The notes: a model not told the origin generated them from the sequence alone. A stretch of 54,405 nucleotides of DNA from Chloroflexota bacterium (GCA_026713245.1 JAPOOU010000044.1:1-54405), one strand, 5' to 3'; numbered from the stretch's first letter, positions 44,037-54,271 are shown. Numbers and translations are program-made.

Positions 44037-45347
44037 ATGTCCAAGTTAAGTCGCAGAAGTTTTTTGAAGGGCTTGGCCGCAACCGGCACGGCCGTCGGCG
44101 CGCAGATGACGGGTGGCTTGCTGGGCCACCTGCCCACTGCACTCGCGCAGGATATGGTCGAAGTGACCTATGCCACGCCGGGCGGGGTTGTTGAAGACGC
44201 CGCCTGGGAGCCGGTATGGGAAGCTTTCAACGAAGAGAACGACGCTATCCAGGCCAATTACCTCGCTGTCGGCGGCGGTTATGGACCGCAGTATTTGCAG
44301 CTATTGCAAACGCAACTCGCGGCGGGTACCGGTCCCGATGTTTTCTTTGTCATGGACGGCTTCACGGTCGGTTTTGCCGCTCGCGGCATTCTGGTACCCA
44401 TCGACAGCTATGTAGACGCCAACCCGGATGTCGACCTGGAAGACAACTATCCGGGTCATATCGCGGCGCTCCGCTGGCAAGACCAGCTCTGGGGATTGCC
44501 CCGTGACGGCGCGCCTTACGCCACCTGGTTCAATGCCGATATCTATGACGAAGCCGGCATTGATTATCCACACGGTTTGACCTGGGAAGAGTATCTGGAG
44601 CAAGCCATCGCGTTGACCGATCGCGACGATCGCGGACGCGCCCGCGTCGTCGGTGGCGGACGCGGCGCCTGGATCGACTGGATCTGGCAAGCCGGCGGCG
44701 AAGTTCTCAACGAAGAGGGTACCGAATGCCTTATGGGCGAGCCGGAAGCGATCGAGGGTTTGCGTTTCGCGCAGAGCCTGGTTGTCGAACACGGCTGCGC
44801 CCCATCGGCGTCGGACCTGGCCGATCAGAATGAAGGCGCGCTCTTCACCTCCGGCCGTATGGCCAGCTTCACGATCGCGCGTGGCTTCCTGGGCGCGGTC
44901 TGCAACACGCCATTCCGCTTTGACGCGGCGCTGCCGCCGGCGGGCGCCGTCCGCGTGGGACGCACCAACGTCGGACCCACCGTCATGTCGTCGGGGACAG
45001 CCGACAAGGACGCCGCCTGGGAGTTGCTCAAGTTCATCAACAGCAGCCGCGGCCAAACGCTGAAGATCAGCACCGGTTACGCCTATCCGTCGCGCCGTTC
45101 GGTCGTACAAGAGGACTGGTACGTGAACTTCACTTGCGGCAATGCGATTGGCGCCGGGCTCAACACGGTCTTCAACGACATCATGGAAAACGGCTGGGCG
45201 CGCACCTGGCCCCAACATCCGCAGTGGCCCGAAATCAGCACCGCCATCAACAGCCAGCTTGACGCGCTTTACAGCGGCGACAAGTCGGCGGAAGACGTCG
45301 GTACCGAGATCGCCGCGCAGGTCAATGCCATACTGAGCGCGGAGTGA
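44037..45347 (+). CDS. Sugar ABC importer substrate-binding protein, Tat-exported (sulfatase operon)
   Basis: A 436-residue family 1 extracellular binding protein. Twin-arginine signal SRRSFLKGLAATGTA, cleavage near ALAQ. The mature region includes WEAFNEENDAIQANYLAVGGGYGPQYLQLL, GTGPDVFFVMDG, the cleft LTWEEYLEQAIALTDRD and SGRMASFTIARGF. AAGGAT lies 9 bases before ATG 44037; a start at 44004 in the same frame has none. It heads an operon of binding protein, two permeases and a sulfatase. Its ligand is plausibly a sulfated sugar or oligosaccharide, by context only. Confidence 0.92.
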   Translation: MSKLSRRSFLKGLAATGTAVGAQMTGGLLGHLPTALAQDMVEVTYATPGGVVEDAAWEPVWEAFNEENDAIQANYLAVGGGYGPQYLQLLQTQLAAGTGPDVFFVMDGFTVGFAARGILVPIDSYVDANPDVDLEDNYPGHIAALRWQDQLWGLPRDGAPYATWFNADIYDEAGIDYPHGLTWEEYLEQAIALTDRDDRGRARVVGGGRGAWIDWIWQAGGEVLNEEGTECLMGEPEAIEGLRFAQSLVVEHGCAPSASDLADQNEGALFTSGRMASFTIARGFLGAVCNTPFRFDAALPPAGAVRVGRTNVGPTVMSSGTADKDAAWELLKFINSSRGQTLKISTGYAYPSRRSVVQEDWYVNFTCGNAIGAGLNTVFNDIMENGWARTWPQHPQWPEISTAINSQLDALYSGDKSAEDVGTEIAAQVNAILSAE

Positions 45348-45429
45348 TTTCAACCCCTCAGACCCCAGCCCCTCTTCATGGCTAGGCTGAGGAGCGGACA
45401 TGTTTCAAGTAACACGATACGATAGAGAC

Positions 45430-45454
45430 GGGTCAGCTAATAGCTGACCCCTAC
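45430..45454. repeat. Palindrome variant GGGTCAGCTA-A-TAGCTGACCCCTAC
   Basis: Perfect 10-bp arms around one base. Ends in CCCCTAC like the reverse copy at 2077, so it looks like a relative of the GTAGGGGCGAC family with a different core. Confidence 0.7.
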
Positions 45455-45477
45455 AAGATTCATATATGGCGAAAATT

Positions 45478-45503
45478 GTGGGGGCGACCTATCAGGTCGC
45501 CCG
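45478..45503. repeat. GTAGGGGCGAC palindrome (GTGGGGGCGAC form)
   Basis: GTGGGGGCGAC, CTATCAG, GTCGCCCG. Its 7-base centre is identical to that of the partial copy at 54254. Confidence 0.8.
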
Positions 45504-45610
45504 AAAATCACCAATATCTTCGCAGGTTTTGCGGTGGTATTGCGCCTGATGAAAAGCTGTCCCCTCAGTTCCCGCATGGGAAGGGGCTTGGGGGTTGGGA
45601 CGCTTCTTTT

Positions 45611-46522
45611 GTGATTCACCTCTTCAAACCCAAGCGCCTGAGCTTCTGGGAATCGCTGAACGCCTGGATCTTCGTCTTGCCCTGGATCCTCGGTTTCTTA
45701 CTCTTCACCGGCGGTCCCATTCTGGCCTCGCTGGTCATTTCTTTCACACACTGGGACATCGTCAATCCGCCGCAGTGGGCGGGATTGGGCAACTACGAAT
45801 CAATGCTGAGCGACCCGCTGTTCTTTCAGTCGCTCAAAGTGACGACTCTGTATGCGCTGGTGGCTGTGCCGCTGCAGATCGTGGTGGGTCTGTTCATCGC
45901 GCTGCTGCTAAACACCAAGATCCGTCTGATCGGGTTGTATCGCACGCTCTTTTATTTGCCGGCGGTCCTGCCCATCGTCTCGGTGGCGGTGATGTGGCGC
46001 TGGATCTTGTCGCGCGATTGGGGTCTGATCAACTGGTTCCTGTCGCTCTTCGGCGTTTACGGTCCCGGTTGGCTCTCCGAGCCGGAGTGGGCGCTGCCGG
46101 CGCTGATTCTGATGAGCCTCTGGGGTGTTGGCGCCGGCATGCTCATTTATCTCGCCGGCCTGCAAGGCATTCCCACCGACTTTTACGAAGCGGCCAAGGT
46201 CGACGGCGCCGGCCACTGGGCCTCGTTCCGCTACGTGACCTTGCCGATGATCTCGCCGGTGATCCTTTTCCAACTGGTAGTCGGGTTGATCGCCGCTTTT
46301 CAGGTATTCGCGCAGCCCTTCATCATGACCCAGGGCGGACCGCAGAATTCGACCTTGTTTTACCTATTGCACCTGTTTCGCAACGCCTTCGAGTTCTTTC
46401 GCATGGGATACGCCTCCGCCTTGTCCTGGGTGCTCTTTATGTATATCGCCATACTGACCCTGCTAATCTTCCGCTTTTCCGCCGCCTGGGTTTTCTACGA
46501 AGGCGAAATCAGGAACGAATGA
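45611..46522 (+). CDS. Sugar ABC importer permease (MalF type, sulfatase operon)
   Basis: 303 residues with six membrane segments, starting IHLFKPKRLSFWESLNAWIFVLPWILGF. Coupling loop YEAAKVDGAGHWASFRYVTLPMISPV. The start is taken as GTG 45611 (ribosome-binding site GGGA, somewhat far). The frame stays open back to 45476, but that extension is a translated GTAGGGGCGAC palindrome and G/C repeat and matches no permease N-terminus. It partners the MalG-type permease encoded 7 bases downstream. Confidence 0.88.
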   Translation: MIHLFKPKRLSFWESLNAWIFVLPWILGFLLFTGGPILASLVISFTHWDIVNPPQWAGLGNYESMLSDPLFFQSLKVTTLYALVAVPLQIVVGLFIALLLNTKIRLIGLYRTLFYLPAVLPIVSVAVMWRWILSRDWGLINWFLSLFGVYGPGWLSEPEWALPALILMSLWGVGAGMLIYLAGLQGIPTDFYEAAKVDGAGHWASFRYVTLPMISPVILFQLVVGLIAAFQVFAQPFIMTQGGPQNSTLFYLLHLFRNAFEFFRMGYASALSWVLFMYIAILTLLIFRFSAAWVFYEGEIRNE

Positions 46523-46529
46523 TCTCAAT

Positions 46530-47408
46530 ATGACCGTGATAACACAGCCAACTGTCTTCAAGAAAAAGCAACCGAAGCCACGCCAAATCGATTGGGTGAA
46601 AATCTTGGCGCATATCGTTCTGATTTCGGGCTCGGTCGTCTTCTTGATGCCCTTTGTCTACGTCGTCTCGACCTCGCTGAAGACCGCCGGCGATGTTTAT
46701 ACCTTCCCGCCCGAGTTCATCCCGGATCCGGTGCAATGGGCGAACTATCCCGACGCGCTGACCGCCATGCCCTTTGATGTCTTCTTTCTCAATACCATTC
46801 TCCTGGCGCTGGGGCGCATCATCGGCCTCACGCTGAGTTGTTCGCTGGCGGGCTTCGCATTTGCCAAGCTGCGCTGGAAAGGCCGCAATACGCTATTTTT
46901 CATCGTCCTGCTGACGCTGATGATCCCGGTCGAAGTCACGCTAATTCCTCGCTATATCTTGTTTTCCAAGCTGGGCTGGGTTGGTTCTTTCGCGCCTTTG
47001 CTGGTGCCGGGCTTCTTCGCCGAAAACGCCTTTTTTGTGTTTCTCTTCCGCCAATTCTTCATGACCATGGGGCAAGATCTCATCGACGCGGCGCGGATTG
47101 ACGGCTGCAGCTTCGTCGGTCTCTTCCGGCGCATTATCGTACCCAACGCCAAACCGGTCTTCGCCGTCGTCGCCATCTATATCATTCAAAACAACTGGAA
47201 TTCATTCTTGCTGCCCATGATCTACTTGACGGACCGCAGCAAATATACGCTGGCGCTGGGCTTGCGCCTGTTCAACGAACAGTACTACTCGCAGACGCAT
47301 CTGCTGATGGCCGCCTCTGTTTTCGTCATCTTGCCGATCGTGATCCTGTTCTTTTTCATGCAGCGCTATTTCATCCAAGGCGTCGTCTTCACCGGGTCGA
47401 AGGGCTAG
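46530..47408 (+). CDS. Sugar ABC importer permease (MalG type, sulfatase operon)
   Basis: 292 residues with six membrane segments. TM1 is ILAHIVLISGSVVFLMPFVYVVSTSLKTA, and the coupling loop is DLIDAARIDGCSFVGLFRRIIVPNAKPVF. Completes the permease pair of the second CUT1-type importer in the window. As in the other sugar operon no ATPase gene is present, so both may share one encoded elsewhere. It begins 7 bases after the previous stop, and the sulfatase gene starts 3 bases after its own stop. Confidence 0.93.
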   Translation: MTVITQPTVFKKKQPKPRQIDWVKILAHIVLISGSVVFLMPFVYVVSTSLKTAGDVYTFPPEFIPDPVQWANYPDALTAMPFDVFFLNTILLALGRIIGLTLSCSLAGFAFAKLRWKGRNTLFFIVLLTLMIPVEVTLIPRYILFSKLGWVGSFAPLLVPGFFAENAFFVFLFRQFFMTMGQDLIDAARIDGCSFVGLFRRIIVPNAKPVFAVVAIYIIQNNWNSFLLPMIYLTDRSKYTLALGLRLFNEQYYSQTHLLMAASVFVILPIVILFFFMQRYFIQGVVFTGSKG

Positions 47409-47411
47409 GGC

Positions 47412-48842
47412 ATGAGCAGCGCCAAGCCAAATATCCTGCTCATCACTTGCGATGAATTGCGTAAGGACGCCTTGAGCTGCTATGGCAATCGCGTCATCGA
47501 CACGCCCAATCTGGATGCCTTGGCCGCGCAGAGCTTCCGCTTCGAGCGCGCCTATAGCAACAGTCCCTGGTGTTTGCCCAGCCGCTGCTCGCTGGCCACC
47601 GGCTTGTATCCGCACATCAACGGCGCCTACAGCAACTTCCGCGATATTCCGCTGGATGCCAAATTGCCGAATATCTATAATCTGCTAAAGGGCGCGGGCT
47701 ATCACACAGCGCATGTCGGCAAGTGCCACTATGCGCCCGTTCCCTATGGCGAGACCCGTCCCGACACGACCTTGCCCTACGACGAATTCCGCGATTATTA
47801 CCTCAGCCTGGGCATCGACCACCTCGACCTGCAAGACGACAAGCAGGTCTCGGTCTGGTTTTATGACGATTACAGCCTGGAACTCGATGCCGCCGGTCAT
47901 CTAGCGGCTTACCGCGACGCCACCTGGGACAAAGCCAGGCGCAAAGTCTTCGCCTTCCCGGGACCGGAAGCCTGGCACCCGGATAGCTGGGTCGGGCGCA
48001 AGTCGACAGCCTATGTCGACGGGTATACCGGCGACCAGCCGCTGTTCCTCTGGGCATCCTTCAGCGGGCCGCATTATCCCTTCGATCCCCCGGCCGAATA
48101 CTTCGAGCGGGTCGATATGTCGCGGGATCGCCGCATCTTCAGCGAGACCGAATTCGACGACCCCTCTCGCATCCACAGCGCGACTTACCACGGCCGTCCC
48201 GGCGGGGCCATCGACGGGTCAGGCGCGGCGCCGGATGGCGCGACCAAAAACTATACTGCGAGCTATTGGCGCGAACTTCGCCGCAACTACTTTGCGAACG
48301 TGGCGCAGATTGACGAGTACATCGGGCGCATCCTTACCGCGACCGAGCAGCGCTTCGGCGACGATGTCCTGATCATTTTCAGCGCCGATCACGGCGAAAT
48401 GCTGGGCGCTCACGGCCTTTGGGGCAAGAACAACTGCGCCTACGAAGACGTCTGGAATGTGCCCTTGATCGTCAAGTACCCGGGCCAGCAGCATGCGCAG
48501 GTCAGCGACGTGAAAACGATGCTGATCGATATTCTGCCGACCTGCCTGGCCGCCGCTGGACTTCCGCGCGACTTCTGCGACGGCCTTCCGCTGGCAGAGC
48601 GCATTGCTTCCGGCGGCTCTGAATATGTATTTGCCGAGGGCGAGGGTTTCCTGGCGGTCAGCGACGGGCGCTACAAACTGACGCGCGTGGCCCAGGGCCA
48701 GCGTCAGCATCTCGAGTTGATCGACCTGGATGCGGATCCGCATGAGTTTGTCAATCTGGCGAATGACCCGGCCTATAGCGCGCAGCGCGCGCGCTTGCTG
48801 GGGCAGATGGTGGACCTGCTGATGGCGCAGGCGCTAAGATAG
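47412..48842 (+). CDS. Sulfatase (formylglycine-dependent, Cys type)
   Basis: 476 residues of the alkaline-phosphatase-fold sulfatase family. N-terminal NILLITCDELRKD supplies metal ligands, and CLPSRCSLATG (Cys54 to Gly64) is the CxPSR motif whose Cys is converted to formylglycine. Further on, FSADHGEMLGAHGLWGKN (about 323-340) carries the second metal site. There is no signal peptide, so it acts in the cytoplasm on imported sulfated sugars, consistent with being last in a sugar-uptake operon. The maturing enzyme (FGE) is not in the window. Choline-sulfatase-like or phosphonate-hydrolase substrates are alternatives. Confidence 0.92.
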   Translation: MSSAKPNILLITCDELRKDALSCYGNRVIDTPNLDALAAQSFRFERAYSNSPWCLPSRCSLATGLYPHINGAYSNFRDIPLDAKLPNIYNLLKGAGYHTAHVGKCHYAPVPYGETRPDTTLPYDEFRDYYLSLGIDHLDLQDDKQVSVWFYDDYSLELDAAGHLAAYRDATWDKARRKVFAFPGPEAWHPDSWVGRKSTAYVDGYTGDQPLFLWASFSGPHYPFDPPAEYFERVDMSRDRRIFSETEFDDPSRIHSATYHGRPGGAIDGSGAAPDGATKNYTASYWRELRRNYFANVAQIDEYIGRILTATEQRFGDDVLIIFSADHGEMLGAHGLWGKNNCAYEDVWNVPLIVKYPGQQHAQVSDVKTMLIDILPTCLAAAGLPRDFCDGLPLAERIASGGSEYVFAEGEGFLAVSDGRYKLTRVAQGQRQHLELIDLDADPHEFVNLANDPAYSAQRARLLGQMVDLLMAQALR

Positions 48843-48936
48843 GGCCATTCCTCAACCAGCGGTTTTCGCTTCGGGAAAGCCCTCGCTGTCTTCAGACGAC
48901 GGATTTAGAGTAAACGTCGTCAAATGACTATAGACT

Positions 48937-48966
48937 CGGCGCCATCGGTGTCCTCGGCGGTAAAAG
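48937..48966. repeat. Degenerate single CACCGAGGACACCGAG repeat
   Basis: On the minus strand CTTTTACCGCCGAGGACACC and onward. Resembles the right terminal repeat at 26215 with several changes. No partner seen. Confidence 0.5.
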
Positions 48967-49032
48967 AATTAATTGAGGTGATTCCCCTGCCTCGTTTTCA
49001 TCGCGTACCCGTCCCGGGAGACGTTTATGCGC

Positions 49033-49038
49033 TATAAT
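49033..49038 (+). promoter_or_regulatory. -10 element of the second BMP-type ABC operon
   Basis: TATAAT in TTATGCGCTATAATCCAG. Same GCGCTATAATCC core as at 43946. No clear -35. Predicted leader about 40 bases to ATG 49085. Confidence 0.55.
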
Positions 49039-49084
49039 CCAGTCTGAGCGTCACCGCAGCCTCACTAGCCGAAAGGTCCCGCCC

Positions 49085-50626
49085 ATGACCGAAGCCGCTC
49101 CCGTCCTCGAAGTGCGCGGCATCAGCAAACGCTTCCCCGGCGTCCTGGCCAACGACAATATCAACCTGGCGCTGCGCAAAGGCCAGGTCCTTGGTCTGCT
49201 GGGCGAAAACGGCGCCGGCAAGAGCACCTTGATGAACATGATCTATGGGCTGTACAAACCCGACGACGGCGAAATCCTGGTCAACGCGCAAGCCGTCGAG
49301 ATAGCCGGACCCAAAGACGCCATCGAACTCGGCATCGGCATGGTCCATCAGCACTTTCAACTGGTCGATGTACTGACCGTCACCGAAAACGTCATGCTCG
49401 GCAACGAGAGCGTCTCCGGTCCCTTCCTGCGGCGCGACCGCGCCCGGCGCGAAATACTCGAGCTGTCGGGGGAGTACGGCCTGGATGTCGACCCCGACGC
49501 GCTGATCGCCGACCTGCCGGTCGGGGTGCAGCAGCGCGTCGAGATCATCAAAGCCCTCTATCGGCATGCCGACATCCTCATCCTCGATGAGCCGACAGCC
49601 GTGCTGACGCCGCAAGAGACGCGCGGCTTGTTCAAAATCATGCATACGCTGCTGGAAAAAGGCGTCAGCATCATTTTCATCAGCCACAAGCTGAAAGAAG
49701 TGCTGGAGATCTGCGACGACGTGATTGTGCTGCGGCGCGGAAAGGTCGCCGGCCACGCCGATCCCAAGCGCTCCACCGAGGCTTCGCTGGCGTCGCTGAT
49801 GGTCGGGCGCGATGTCATCCTCGAAGTGGAAAAACCGGCGCCCGCGCCCGGCGACGAAATCCTCAACATCGTCAATCTGCATGTGCATGACGACCGCGGC
49901 CTGCCGGCGGTGGAAGGCGTCAACCTGGGCTTGCAGCGCGGCGAAATCCTCGGCATCGCCGGCGTGCAAGGCAATGGGCAGACCGAACTGGTCGAAGCGC
50001 TGACCGGCATGCGCCCGGCCGATGACGGCCGCTTCTATATCAAGGGCGAGGACATGACAGGCTCGCCACCGCGCCGGGTCACCGAGAAGGGCGTCGGGCA
50101 CGTGCCGGAAGATCGCCAGCGCGACGGCTTGGTCGCGGGCTTCACCGTCATGCACAACCTGGTCTTATGTACCTATTACAGAGATGAATTCTCCAACATG
50201 ATTGTGGTTGACGAGCGCGCCATCGCCGACAACGCACATCAACTGGTGGAACAATACGACGTGCGCCCACCCAACATCTACAACCCGGCCGGCAGCCTCT
50301 CCGGCGGCAACCAGCAGAAAGTGATCGTCGCCCGCGAGATTTCGCGCGGGGTCGACCTTTTGATCGCCTCCCAACCAACCCGCGGCCTGGACGTCGGCTC
50401 GATTGAATTCATCCACAAGCAGATCATCCGCATGCGCGACGAAGGCGCCGGCATCTTGCTGGTCTCGTCGGAGTTGGACGAGATCCTGAGCCTGTCCGAC
50501 CGCGTTGCAGTCATGTTTGAAGGGCAAATCATCGACATCCTGCCGATTGAAGAAGCGGACAAGGATACGGTCGGCTTGCGCATGGCCGGGGTGCGCGACG
50601 ATGTTCAGATCGAAGGTGCAGGATGA
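49085..50626 (+). CDS. BMP-type ABC importer, double-domain ATPase (second system)
   Basis: 513 residues, the same length and plan as the ATPase at 11162. Domain 1: Walker [10 protein letters not shown] (about 43-51), signature [10 protein letters not shown], Walker [12 protein letters not shown]. Domain 2: [16 protein letters not shown] in place of a P-loop, signature [17 protein letters not shown], then [13 protein letters not shown]. Expected partner of the two permeases downstream; its last 4 bases overlap the first permease start (ATGA). The ribosome-binding site is AAAGGTC. No binding-protein gene follows within the window, so it is either beyond the edge, elsewhere, or one of the two at 9059-11079 is shared. 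Confidence 0.93.
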   Translation: MTEAAPVLEVRGISKRFPGVLANDNINLALRKGQVLGLLGENGAGKSTLMNMIYGLYKPDDGEILVNAQAVEIAGPKDAIELGIGMVHQHFQLVDVLTVTENVMLGNESVSGPFLRRDRARREILELSGEYGLDVDPDALIADLPVGVQQRVEIIKALYRHADILILDEPTAVLTPQETRGLFKIMHTLLEKGVSIIFISHKLKEVLEICDDVIVLRRGKVAGHADPKRSTEASLASLMVGRDVILEVEKPAPAPGDEILNIVNLHVHDDRGLPAVEGVNLGLQRGEILGIAGVQGNGQTELVEALTGMRPADDGRFYIKGEDMTGSPPRRVTEKGVGHVPEDRQRDGLVAGFTVMHNLVLCTYYRDEFSNMIVVDERAIADNAHQLVEQYDVRPPNIYNPAGSLSGGNQQKVIVAREISRGVDLLIASQPTRGLDVGSIEFIHKQIIRMRDEGAGILLVSSELDEILSLSDRVAVMFEGQIIDILPIEEADKDTVGLRMAGVRDDVQIEGAG

Positions 50627-52851
50627 GCGCAACAACCGACGCACCCCGTCGCCGCGGCTTTATCGGGCTTTGGGCAGGCGTCTCGCCCAGGCTGGTGCCA
50701 GTCCTGGCGGTGATCACGGCTTTTCTGGCCGGCATTCCCTTAATCACCATCACCGTCAGTGACAACGCGGCGCAACCGGATATCGCCGAGGGTTTGCGGG
50801 TCTCGTCAACAGCTTATGTGGCGCTGGTTGAATCAATCACCGGTTTGACCATAAATGATGTCGCTGGCGTCGATGACTTTGATGAACTGCGGGGCTATGC
50901 CGCCAGCAACGAAATCACCACCGGGCGCAGCCTCTCGCGGCAAGCGCGGCCCTTCGAGCGCATCGTTGAAGTCGGCATGGAAGAGACCCGCGCCTATACG
51001 CTGTTCTTCGGGCGTTACGAGATTGATGAAGACTCCGCCACCGCCATCGCCGAGCGCCTCCAGACCATTCGCGAAGTCGGCGCGAGGGGCCTTCGCCAAC
51101 TCAATCCCCTGCTCGACGAACTGGAGGAATTCAAGCGCTCCGATGTGCGCGATCTGGCGGCGCTGGCAGCCGGACAAAGCGAGCTAGGCGGGGAAACGCT
51201 CAACCAGGCCGCCGCGCTCTTTCCCGCGCTGAACAACAAGTCTGCGGGGGAACTGGCGGCGGCGCTAAGGGACCTTCAGCTCATCGACGAACATGGTCAG
51301 GTCGCCCTGCTGCGCAGTCACGACGCCCTGATGCAACTGGAGGCTTTGGGCATCGACAGCGAAAGCGCCGATGCCGACGTCATCGCGGCGATCGTAGCAT
51401 CCGACTATGATGACGCACGCGAAGCCATCGAGACCCTGGCCAGGCTCGATGATCTCGGCATCGGAGATCCGGCGGCGCTGGGCGCGCAATTCCGCATCGT
51501 GGGCAAGATGCTCGACGCCGAATACCTGACCGGCGAGTCGGTGAATGCCATGTTAGCCGATCAACTGGATACCGCCTTGCGACAAAACCTGGTCATCCGG
51601 CGCCCGGGCAACCGCGTCTTGAGCGCGGACGACCTGGGCGGGCAGAGCTTCGGCATCCTCAAAAACGACCAGGACCTGGAAGTGCTCTTCTTGCGCTTGG
51701 GCGATCAGGTGCTGCTCTTCTTCCCGTCCAACCTGGAAAAGACCATCGTGCGCGCCATCCCCTTCATCATCGCTGGATTGGCGGTTGGGCTGGGCTTCAA
51801 AGCCGGGCTCTTCAACATCGGCGCGGAAGGCCAGCTATACGCCGGCGCGATTGCGGTGGCGGCGCTGGGCGCCTTTGCCTCGCCCGATATTCCCGGTTTG
51901 ATCCTGCTGCCGGCGGTCATCCTCTTCGGCATTCTCGGCGGCTTCCTGTGGGGAGCTGTGCCGGGCGCGCTCAAAGCCTATACCGGCGCTCACGAAGTCA
52001 TCACCACCATCATGCTAAATTTTATCGCCATTTTAATCGTCGACTGGCTGATCAAGTCCGTTAATCCGTTGATCCTGGGCGATGTCAACTCAAGCGTGCC
52101 CAAGACCCCCGTGATCTTGCCGGCCGCCATGCTGCCGACCATGGACAGGATCACATCGCCACTCGCGCTCGTGATAATGATGGCGGCGGTGGCGCTGGTC
52201 GCCTTCCTGCTGAACTACTTGCCGGAACGGCGCGAGAATCCGCGGGCGGCCATTCGGGGCGGTCTGATCTGGGCGGCCATCATGAGCGGCTTGCAGTTCT
52301 TCCTGGTCTTGATCGCGGTCGGCGACCAATCGAAGCTGCACTTCGGCTTCTGGCTGATGATTGCGGCCGTCTGGCTGACCGACTGGTTCTTGACCCGCAC
52401 CACCCTCGGTTTTGAATTGCGAACCGTCGGCGCCAATCAAAACGCCGCGAAGTACGCCGGTATGAGCGTGCCGCGCAATGTCGTGCTGGCCATGGCCCTC
52501 AACGGCATGCTGGCCGGTCTGGCGGGCGCGATCGAAATCAGCGGCGTCGAACACGAAATGCTGCCCCGCTTCTTCGCCGGCGTCGGCTTCGACGCCATCG
52601 CGGTCGCTCTGCTGGCCCGCAACAACCCCAAAGGCATGGTCTGGGCGGGCTTGCTCTGGGGCGGTTTACTCAGCGGCGCCGCCTTGATGCAGATCCGCGC
52701 TGATATCTCGATTGACCTGGTCAAGATCGTGCAAGCGCTGATCATCATGTTTGTCGCGGCCGACCAAATCATTCGCTTCTTGTGGCGCGTGCCAAAACGC
52801 AGCGCCGAAGAAGAAGGCGAACTGGTGTTCTCGACCGGTTGGGGAGGCTGA
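50623..52851 (+). CDS. BMP-type ABC permease with ~300-residue insert after TM1
   Basis: 742 residues, about twice the family length. TM1 is at about 25-47 ([21 protein letters not shown]). Residues about 48-345 are a soluble, Asp/Glu/Ala-rich, mostly helical region (for example [20 protein letters not shown] and [21 protein letters not shown]) that should face outside. The normal permease core resumes at about 347 ([15 protein letters not shown]) and carries [38 protein letters not shown] and [19 protein letters not shown]. The reading frame is continuous and the coupling motifs intact, so this is a genuine long permease. The insert resembles nothing I recognise. It might replace or dock a binding protein, which is an inference. 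Confidence 0.9.
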   Translation: MSATTDAPRRRGFIGLWAGVSPRLVPVLAVITAFLAGIPLITITVSDNAAQPDIAEGLRVSSTAYVALVESITGLTINDVAGVDDFDELRGYAASNEITTGRSLSRQARPFERIVEVGMEETRAYTLFFGRYEIDEDSATAIAERLQTIREVGARGLRQLNPLLDELEEFKRSDVRDLAALAAGQSELGGETLNQAAALFPALNNKSAGELAAALRDLQLIDEHGQVALLRSHDALMQLEALGIDSESADADVIAAIVASDYDDAREAIETLARLDDLGIGDPAALGAQFRIVGKMLDAEYLTGESVNAMLADQLDTALRQNLVIRRPGNRVLSADDLGGQSFGILKNDQDLEVLFLRLGDQVLLFFPSNLEKTIVRAIPFIIAGLAVGLGFKAGLFNIGAEGQLYAGAIAVAALGAFASPDIPGLILLPAVILFGILGGFLWGAVPGALKAYTGAHEVITTIMLNFIAILIVDWLIKSVNPLILGDVNSSVPKTPVILPAAMLPTMDRITSPLALVIMMAAVALVAFLLNYLPERRENPRAAIRGGLIWAAIMSGLQFFLVLIAVGDQSKLHFGFWLMIAAVWLTDWFLTRTTLGFELRTVGANQNAAKYAGMSVPRNVVLAMALNGMLAGLAGAIEISGVEHEMLPRFFAGVGFDAIAVALLARNNPKGMVWAGLLWGGLLSGAALMQIRADISIDLVKIVQALIIMFVAADQIIRFLWRVPKRSAEEEGELVFSTGWGG

Positions 52852-52856
52852 CGACA

Positions 52857-54161
52857 ATGAGTACTTCGAGCAAGCCCAAAGCCTCGGGCCGTCCCGGCTT
52901 CAAGCTAAGTCGCATCCGCATCATAGCCATCGTGTTGCTCGTTCTGGGCGCGTTTATCTTTTTGCAGGCCGGCGGCATCGACGGCGATCTTGTCACCACG
53001 CTGACCTTCGAAACGACTTCCGCCGGCGAGAGTCCATCGGTCGGCAATATCAATGTGCCCACCTCGTCCTACCTGCGCCTCATCGGCCTGCTCTTTGTCG
53101 CCACCGGCATCCTGAATCTCGCCGAGTTGCGCGCGCTTCGCTGGCGGCGGGCCAGCCTGGGCTTGATGATAGTTTGCGGCGTCCTTTTCATCCCGACCGT
53201 GATCATCGCCGCCGCCGCCGGCAACGAAACAAATATGACCACGATTGTCGCCGAAAGCCTGCGCCTGGCGACTCCGCTGGCCATTGGGGCGATGGCGGGC
53301 ATCTGGTGCGAGCGGGCGGGCGTTGTCAATATCGCCATTGAAGGCATGATGCTTTTCGCCGCCTGCTTCGGCTTCACGACGCTCTTTTACCTGCGCAATA
53401 CCGGGCTGGCGCTGGAAACCGCGCAACTGCTGGCGGTGATCGTCGCGGTGCTCAGCGGCGGCCTGATCGCGCTTTTGCATGGCTGGCTATCGATCACCTT
53501 CCGCACCGATCAGATCGTCAGCGGTACGGTCATCAATATCCTGGCGGTGGGCGTCACCAGTTTCGTTCGCCGCGAGTACTTGCTTTCGACCGAAGCGGGC
53601 GCGGCCAAACTCGGGAATATCTCCATCCCCGTCCTCAGCGACCTGCCGGTCATCGGCGAGGCAATTTTCACCAATCAGCCGATCTTCTTCATGATGTTTG
53701 TCATCCTGGCCTTCACGCATGTCGTCATGTTCTACACGCGCTGGGGCTTGCGGACGCGGGCAGTGGGCGAACATCCGCATGCGGCGGATACGTTGGGCAT
53801 CAATGTCAACCGCACGCGCTGGACCAATGTCTGGATCAGCGGCATGGTAGCCGGATTGGCGGGGGCCTGGTTCTCGCTGGAAGCCACCGGCAGCTTCAAC
53901 GACGGTATGACCCGTGGCGCTGGTTTTATCGCGCTGGCGGCGATGATCTTCGGCAAATGGACGCCCATCGGGGCCTTCGGCGCGGCCCTGCTCTTCGGCT
54001 TTTCCGATTCGCTGGGCATCCGATTGCAGATGGTCGGCGTCGGCTTCCCGGTCCAGTTCCTGCAGATGGTGCCCTACGCCGTCACGCTGGTCGTGCTGGC
54101 TGGTTTCATCGGACGCGCCTCCCCGCCCAAGGCGGTCGGCCAGCCCTATGTGAAGGAGTGA
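52857..54161 (+). CDS. BMP-type ABC permease 2 (second system), N-terminally extended
   Basis: 434 residues, over 100 more than the partner in the first system (316). Extra N-terminal part (1-125): a basic start, TM IIAIVLLVLGAFIFL, a short outer loop, TM YLRLIGLLFVATGIL and TM GLMIVCGVLFIPTVIIAAAAG. The standard core then starts at SLRLATPLAIGAMAGIWCERAGVVNIAIEGMML and carries GLRTRAVGEHPHAADTLGI. The start is ATG 52857 with GGGGAGG 9 bases upstream. The frame is open to 52782, but that would overlap the preceding permease by 70 bases. Closes the operon. Confidence 0.9.
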   Translation: MSTSSKPKASGRPGFKLSRIRIIAIVLLVLGAFIFLQAGGIDGDLVTTLTFETTSAGESPSVGNINVPTSSYLRLIGLLFVATGILNLAELRALRWRRASLGLMIVCGVLFIPTVIIAAAAGNETNMTTIVAESLRLATPLAIGAMAGIWCERAGVVNIAIEGMMLFAACFGFTTLFYLRNTGLALETAQLLAVIVAVLSGGLIALLHGWLSITFRTDQIVSGTVINILAVGVTSFVRREYLLSTEAGAAKLGNISIPVLSDLPVIGEAIFTNQPIFFMMFVILAFTHVVMFYTRWGLRTRAVGEHPHAADTLGINVNRTRWTNVWISGMVAGLAGAWFSLEATGSFNDGMTRGAGFIALAAMIFGKWTPIGAFGAALLFGFSDSLGIRLQMVGVGFPVQFLQMVPYAVTLVVLAGFIGRASPPKAVGQPYVKE

Positions 54162-54253
54162 TTTTCCTGCGTTACCACTGCGCGGCGGATTGTATGACTT
54201 TTTGATAAACAGAGACCTTTTGCCCTTGATCCATCACATAAGAATGACAAGTC

Positions 54254-54271
54254 GTAGGGGCGACCTATCAG
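54254..54271. repeat. GTAGGGGCGAC palindrome, right arm lost
   Basis: GTAGGGGCGACCTATCAG matches the element at 45478 exactly up to the centre apart from the third base, then the sequence changes to AGTCTGTTGAAATACT. A half element, broken at the palindrome centre. Confidence 0.75.

Larger units (their letters stand above)
45348..45610. other. Repeat-rich gap between binding protein and permease genes
   Basis: Apart from a few spacer bases this 263-base gap is made of repeats: a GGCTGAGGAGCGGACA segment (45385) that recurs at 54381, the GGGTCAGCTA palindrome (45430), the GTGGGGGCGAC palindrome (45478) and a G/C-rich stretch (45551-45600) with GTCCCCTCAGTTCCC. They separate the two genes of what is otherwise a tight operon. 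Confidence 0.6.

Noticed and set aside
45476..45610. N-terminal extension of the MalF-type permease
   Set aside because: Encodes a dispersed palindrome and a G/C repeat and does not resemble a permease start.
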